This document shows positions 60,773 through 64,000 of a DNA stretch of 64,000 bases, piece after piece. The stretch spans positions 1 to 64,000 of the forward strand of contig JACKFH010000015.1 of NCBI GenBank assembly GCA_020632575.1, read 5' to 3'. The DNA is from Candidatus Omnitrophota bacterium. Its GTDB lineage: Bacteria > Hinthialibacterota > Hinthialibacteria > OLB16. The stretch's first letter is position 1, and each line of letters opens with the position of its first letter. Both the position numbers and the translations under genes were made by a program. A model generated the notes under the pieces. It made no database searches and had not been told where the DNA came from. It was given only the letters and a program-made list of their open reading frames with translations.

Positions 60773-61693
60773 TCATTGATTTCCAGATTCCGGTTGTGGT
60801 TCCATTTCGGCTCTCACCGAAGTGACCTCACGGACATCCGGGATTTCTTCACCATCAATGGTTCGGTCTTTCGACTCGAAGACCATGGTGTCATTTTCCC
60901 CTTTGGAAATGACATGGGTTTCTTTGATAACTTGACCGGTGGGCAAAGAGGTTTCGGAATTCACTAACCATTTCTGGCCATCGAAAGACCAAGTTCCGAC
61001 TCCTATCGCCCCATTCGAATCGAATTGCCAGGATTTGATTTGGCCATTGACAGCGTCCCATCCAATCATCTGGAGCGCGGTCATGGTGGTCTTTCCCTGG
61101 TACATGGAAGAGAGATTTCGAATCAGAAAATTCTTGTCCTTGGACCAATCGCAACTGGTGTGGATCAGGGTCCCATCCTCCTCGGTGTCGACCCACTCTC
61201 CAATCATCCAGGAAAGATCCCTCAAGTATTTAAAGTTGCTTGGAGTCGTAGCAATCGAGTCACGAATGCTCTGAACCAGCCACTTCCCATCTTTCTTGAC
61301 ATGGATTGCCGTATACCGAACTCGCAGAGGTTCGCCGGTGGGTCCTATATCCGCCTCCCGAATTCCATCCTCGGTCGCAACGGTGTCGCCGAGCATCTTC
61401 ATCGAAAGAATATCCACCTTTAGGGTCGGATTCTCGGTTCTGGCAAAGTATTTCCTATATTCTCTGGCAATGTTTTCCTTACCTTGAATCATGGTGCCGA
61501 ACTGATCGACATAGTCTCCATCATCGGCCCAGACCGAAATCAATGCATCGACATCTCCAGCGTTAAATGCATCCACATACTTTTCGACGGTCGCGCGAAC
61601 AGCCGCTTCGTCCGGAGTTTCGCCAGAATCCTGTGCGAAGGCGACCATCGCGAGCGACAAAAATAGGAACATTCCTAAGGCACTGTATTTCAT
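60773..61693 (-). CDS. Secreted SnoaL-like (NTF2-fold, SgcJ/EcaC type) protein
   Basis: 306 residues; signal peptide ending VAFAQ. Residues 25-150 are a SnoaL/DUF4440-like domain (DEAAVRATVEKYVDAFNAGDVDALISVWADDGDYVD). The second half resembles DUF1579-like beta proteins (LRDLSWMIGEWVDTEEDGTLIHTSC). No catalytic residues can be assigned. Followed by a strong hairpin and preceded by the Tyr-rich protein gene. Confidence 0.8.
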   Translation of the reverse strand: MKYSALGMFLFLSLAMVAFAQDSGETPDEAAVRATVEKYVDAFNAGDVDALISVWADDGDYVDQFGTMIQGKENIAREYRKYFARTENPTLKVDILSMKMLGDTVATEDGIREADIGPTGEPLRVRYTAIHVKKDGKWLVQSIRDSIATTPSNFKYLRDLSWMIGEWVDTEEDGTLIHTSCDWSKDKNFLIRNLSSMYQGKTTMTALQMIGWDAVNGQIKSWQFDSNGAIGVGTWSFDGQKWLVNSETSLPTGQVIKETHVISKGENDTMVFESKDRTIDGEEIPDVREVTSVRAEMEPQPESGNQ

Positions 61694-61752
61694 TGTTTAA
61701 TTCTCCTTTGTTGTGGCGAAGTTCATAACTTCGCTTCATCGGTGAGTGGGTC

Positions 61753-62448
61753 TCAGCGCTTGCCGCCGGAACTCGATTTGACGCCCTTCACACCAGACGA
61801 TGATTCTTTGGATTCTTCTTGATTCTCATCACCCTTTTTCTTCAAGGTGACATGTGTGTCAGTGTGCGTATTCCCCCAGATATCTTGAGTGGTTTGGCGA
61901 TCCACCGTCGTGCTGTGCGGGCGGCCATCCGCCCCAATCCAGGAGGTTTTTTCCCTGGTATTCCAACTTCCGTCCGGCCCGTAACTGTGAGTCACAGTGG
62001 TTCTAGGCTTGGTGACCGCGATATTGCGTCCCGGCGAATACGAAGAAGCACGGCGATCTTCGACTGTCCGGTCGGAATGATAGGTTCCATCAGCGCGATA
62101 ATATCCCCTGTCGGTCACGTCTCTTCGGACAACAGGATTACGTGGTTGATAATTGGGATAATAGGATTGATTATCGGAATGATAGTAAGTTCGGCCAGAG
62201 GGTTCGTAACGATTTCCATATGTGTAATTGCGGTCGTAATAACCACGATCGTTGTAGCGATAGTCATCATAATTGCGATACTGATCTCTCGTATCGACAT
62301 GGATATCATGTTTGTTGTCGTTGTACGAGAAACCCAGTTGACCATCCGGACCCACAAAAACTCCCCAGTCTCCCTTCGCCATACATGGGGTGCACATGGC
62401 GCCTAGGATGATTAGGCAACCAATACTTCGAAACAGTCTCAAATTCAT
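61753..62448 (-). CDS. Secreted Tyr/Asn/Arg-rich low-complexity protein
   Basis: 231 residues. Signal peptide (IGCLIILGAMCTPCMA) with AAGGAGG before the ATG. Residues 45-140 are dominated by Tyr, Asn, Asp and Arg in irregular repeats (YRNYDDYRYNDRGYYDRNY). A second segment has GPDGSWNTREKTSWIGADGRPHSTTV, and the tail is Lys/Ser-rich. I do not recognise a family. Composition suggests an adhesive or matrix protein, as an inference from amino-acid makeup only. Confidence 0.6.
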   Translation of the reverse strand: MNLRLFRSIGCLIILGAMCTPCMAKGDWGVFVGPDGQLGFSYNDNKHDIHVDTRDQYRNYDDYRYNDRGYYDRNYTYGNRYEPSGRTYYHSDNQSYYPNYQPRNPVVRRDVTDRGYYRADGTYHSDRTVEDRRASSYSPGRNIAVTKPRTTVTHSYGPDGSWNTREKTSWIGADGRPHSTTVDRQTTQDIWGNTHTDTHVTLKKKGDENQEESKESSSGVKGVKSSSGGKR

Positions 62449-62544
62449 TTTGTCCTCCTTGTTTCCTCAAACTTAAATTTGTCTTCTAGGATCCGAACCA
62501 AAAACTTCCTCGAATTGAGGATGAAATCCTCGGTAAGAGGTAGA

Positions 62545-64000
62545 TTACTTGCTTGGAACGACATGGAACCAGTTCTCGAGAATGATCAGAAGGTCCTTCT
62601 CATCGATCACCTTGTCGCCATTGACATCCGCTCTTAGCGTTGACCGTTGGAGTCGCGGTCTCTCCGCCACCGCCTTGAGTGTTGGTTGGCGTTTCAGTCG
62701 GTCCCGGCATGGTCTCCGTCGGGGTCGGAGTCTCCGTTGGAGTGGGAGTGTCTGTCACGCCAAGTGTTGTGAAACTGAAGACCGCGCTTTGGGCAGTGCC
62801 ACAAAAACTATTCGCCACAACCTGCCAGCAATAAGTGGTGTTTGGATCGAGATTGGTGAGTTCCCAACTGGTCCCGTCTGTGTCTCCAATTGTTTGAAGG
62901 TTTCCGCATGGCCCAAAACGCACCTCGTAGGTGACAAGAGGTGGAATCAGTTCGGCGAAGACTGTCGTCTTCATCACATCCTCGCCTCGACACTCGCTGT
63001 CCCCGCATCGGAAGGACGCCATGCAATCGCCGGATTGCACAAAATCCATATCGCCTCGGACAAGAGCCCCCTCAACAGTGAGAGTCTGGGCGTTCACCAC
63101 AACCGCTCCGGAATTCCCTTCGAAGGAATCCAGATTCGCCACGAAGAAATCGTTATCGGAGTTGTTCGAACGAACACTGGCGCCTCCCGCAACCTTTGTG
63201 GGCAAACCCTCCGGATTGCCGATCATGACGAGGTCCGTTCCGACCGAGATTTCACCATCGCGACGGATATCCAGTGGCTTCCGATTCGCAACGGCGCGGT
63301 CGAGACGAACGATGGTCCAATCCGTTGTATCGGTAAGGACATGCCCCACCAATTGACCGCAAGTGTAAACATCCTCTTGGGGTATGATCAACTTCGGGGT
63401 GTTGGCGTCGATCATTTGAAAACCGAAAACAAAGGCATAGGATGAGCATTCATTCTCGCTGCCGATACAGTGACCGGCGGTCACCACCAGATCCGGACCG
63501 ACAAGGAATCCACTGCAATCACCGGGGTTGGGTTGATTCGCGAAGGGTTCGCTCGGGCATAACGGGCGCCCGAACTGACCTTGGATGTAGTCGTTGAAGG
63601 TGTCGCTTGCGAGGGTGTAGGTCCCGTCACCGTTGTTGGTGATTTTTGACATGGGGACGAGCATGACTGTCGATTCGGCGATCCGAAGGAGGTTCTGGTC
63701 AGTCACTTCGTAGAGATCGGTCCGATCATCGTCCCCATAAATGACCTTGTCGAACCGCTTGGCGCTCCAATTGAGCGTGACATTGAGGGGTTGATCGTTG
63801 GCTTGGTCAGATGGCGCACTGAGGGTTGGATTCGTTGGACCTTCGCAGGGAGCAGCTTGGTTGACACAAACCTGGTAGTTCCCCAAGGAGATTTCGGCGG
63901 AGTTGGCCCAGATGGTGTAAGTGCCAGCGGGGGCGCGCTTGTTCTGGGTATAGGTTTCAGGATCTGTAAAGAAATTATCCACATTCATGGTCTGGCCATC
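62545..64000 (-). CDS. Trypsin-like serine protease with Thr-Pro linker and dockerin-like tail; 5' cut by window, 3' frameshifted
   Basis: The frame is open at the window edge, so the N-terminus is missing. A pre-domain is followed by an S1-type protease with the triad in TAGHCIG, TDWTIVRLD and EGNSGAVV. Then an FN3-like domain (TYEVRFGPCGNLQ) and a Thr-Pro linker. In-frame translation stops after KSGCQWRQGDR, but shifting at about 62632-62638 continues as ADVNGDKVIDEKDLLIILENW to TAA at 62545-62547, a dockerin-like EF-hand repeat. The tail matches the giant protease's (DLIEILSHW), so the gene is probably longer than the open frame. Confidence 0.78.

Noticed and set aside
1..64000. CRISPR arrays, tRNA or rRNA genes, insertion sequences
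   Set aside because: No evenly spaced direct repeats, cloverleaf-like sequences or transposase genes were seen; the hairpin arrays lack the regular spacing of CRISPR.

Overview
The window is a bacterial chromosome segment of moderately high GC with a heavily secretory, polysaccharide-oriented gene content. It opens with a housekeeping block on the + strand: the end of nusG, then rplK, rplA, an L10 autoregulatory leader with an attenuator-like hairpin, rplJ and rplL. This block ends in a clear intrinsic terminator, and rpoB does not follow. Everything after it is accessory. The mix of sulfatases, SSS symporters, PhyH oxygenases, Gfo/Idh/MocA dehydrogenases, parallel beta-helix proteins, discoidin modules, Thr-Pro linkers, dockerin-like tails and several type II prepilin-like proteins is typical of Planctomycetes-Verrucomicrobia-Lentisphaerae relatives and candidate phyla such as Poribacteria, Hydrogenedentes or Sumerlaeota. 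I cannot name the taxon from sequence alone.

Region 2.8-11.6 kb (- strand) holds a 2657-residue secreted multidomain metzincin-type metalloprotease with two duplicated beta-helix modules and a dockerin-like tail, plus a small DUF202 membrane protein. Region 11.7-38.6 kb is a long co-directional - strand run. In transcription order from 38.6 kb it encodes a discoidin-repeat protein, a DapA-type aldolase, a prepilin, a terminator, a GH78-like rhamnosidase, two more prepilins, an SGNH acetylesterase, an SSS symporter, a discoidin/beta-helix protein, an alpha/beta-hydrolase esterase, two dehydrogenases, a SUMF1-sialidase-MORN fusion, a LamG/beta-propeller protein, a GH67/GH20-like hydrolase and a TIM-barrel-like secreted protein. 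It reads as a glycan capture and breakdown locus.

Region 38.6-53.2 kb carries a LacI regulator and transcription units with closely related LacI-type operators (consensus TGAGAAAACGTTTTCTCA). I find five sites in four intergenic regions. They flank the discoidin gene and lacI, the PhyH-UroD pair, the divergent TIM-barrel isomerase and MetE-like genes, and a divergent SSS symporter and sulfatase. Between these lie beta-helix, sulfatase and Gfo/Idh/MocA genes. Region 53.2-58 kb is a tandem array of three paralogous pectate-lyase-fold proteins, one with a discoidin block inserted into its beta-helix. Region 58.2-64 kb (- strand) contains a class III adenylate cyclase coupled to an orphan periplasmic binding protein, small envelope proteins, and a trypsin-like protease with a dockerin-like tail cut at the window edge.

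The most unusual observations are these. Five hairpins lie in tandem at 26.1-26.3 kb, four of them sharing a loop while their stems covary. Three secreted proteins that all carry discoidin-like modules share a C-terminal W-x-[LI]-Y-COOH tail behind a Thr-Pro linker, which could be an undescribed sorting signal. There is the compact LacI regulon. There is a binding protein-cyclase sensory pair. Four frameshifts fall in the last 11 kb against none in the first 53 kb, which may be assembly error.
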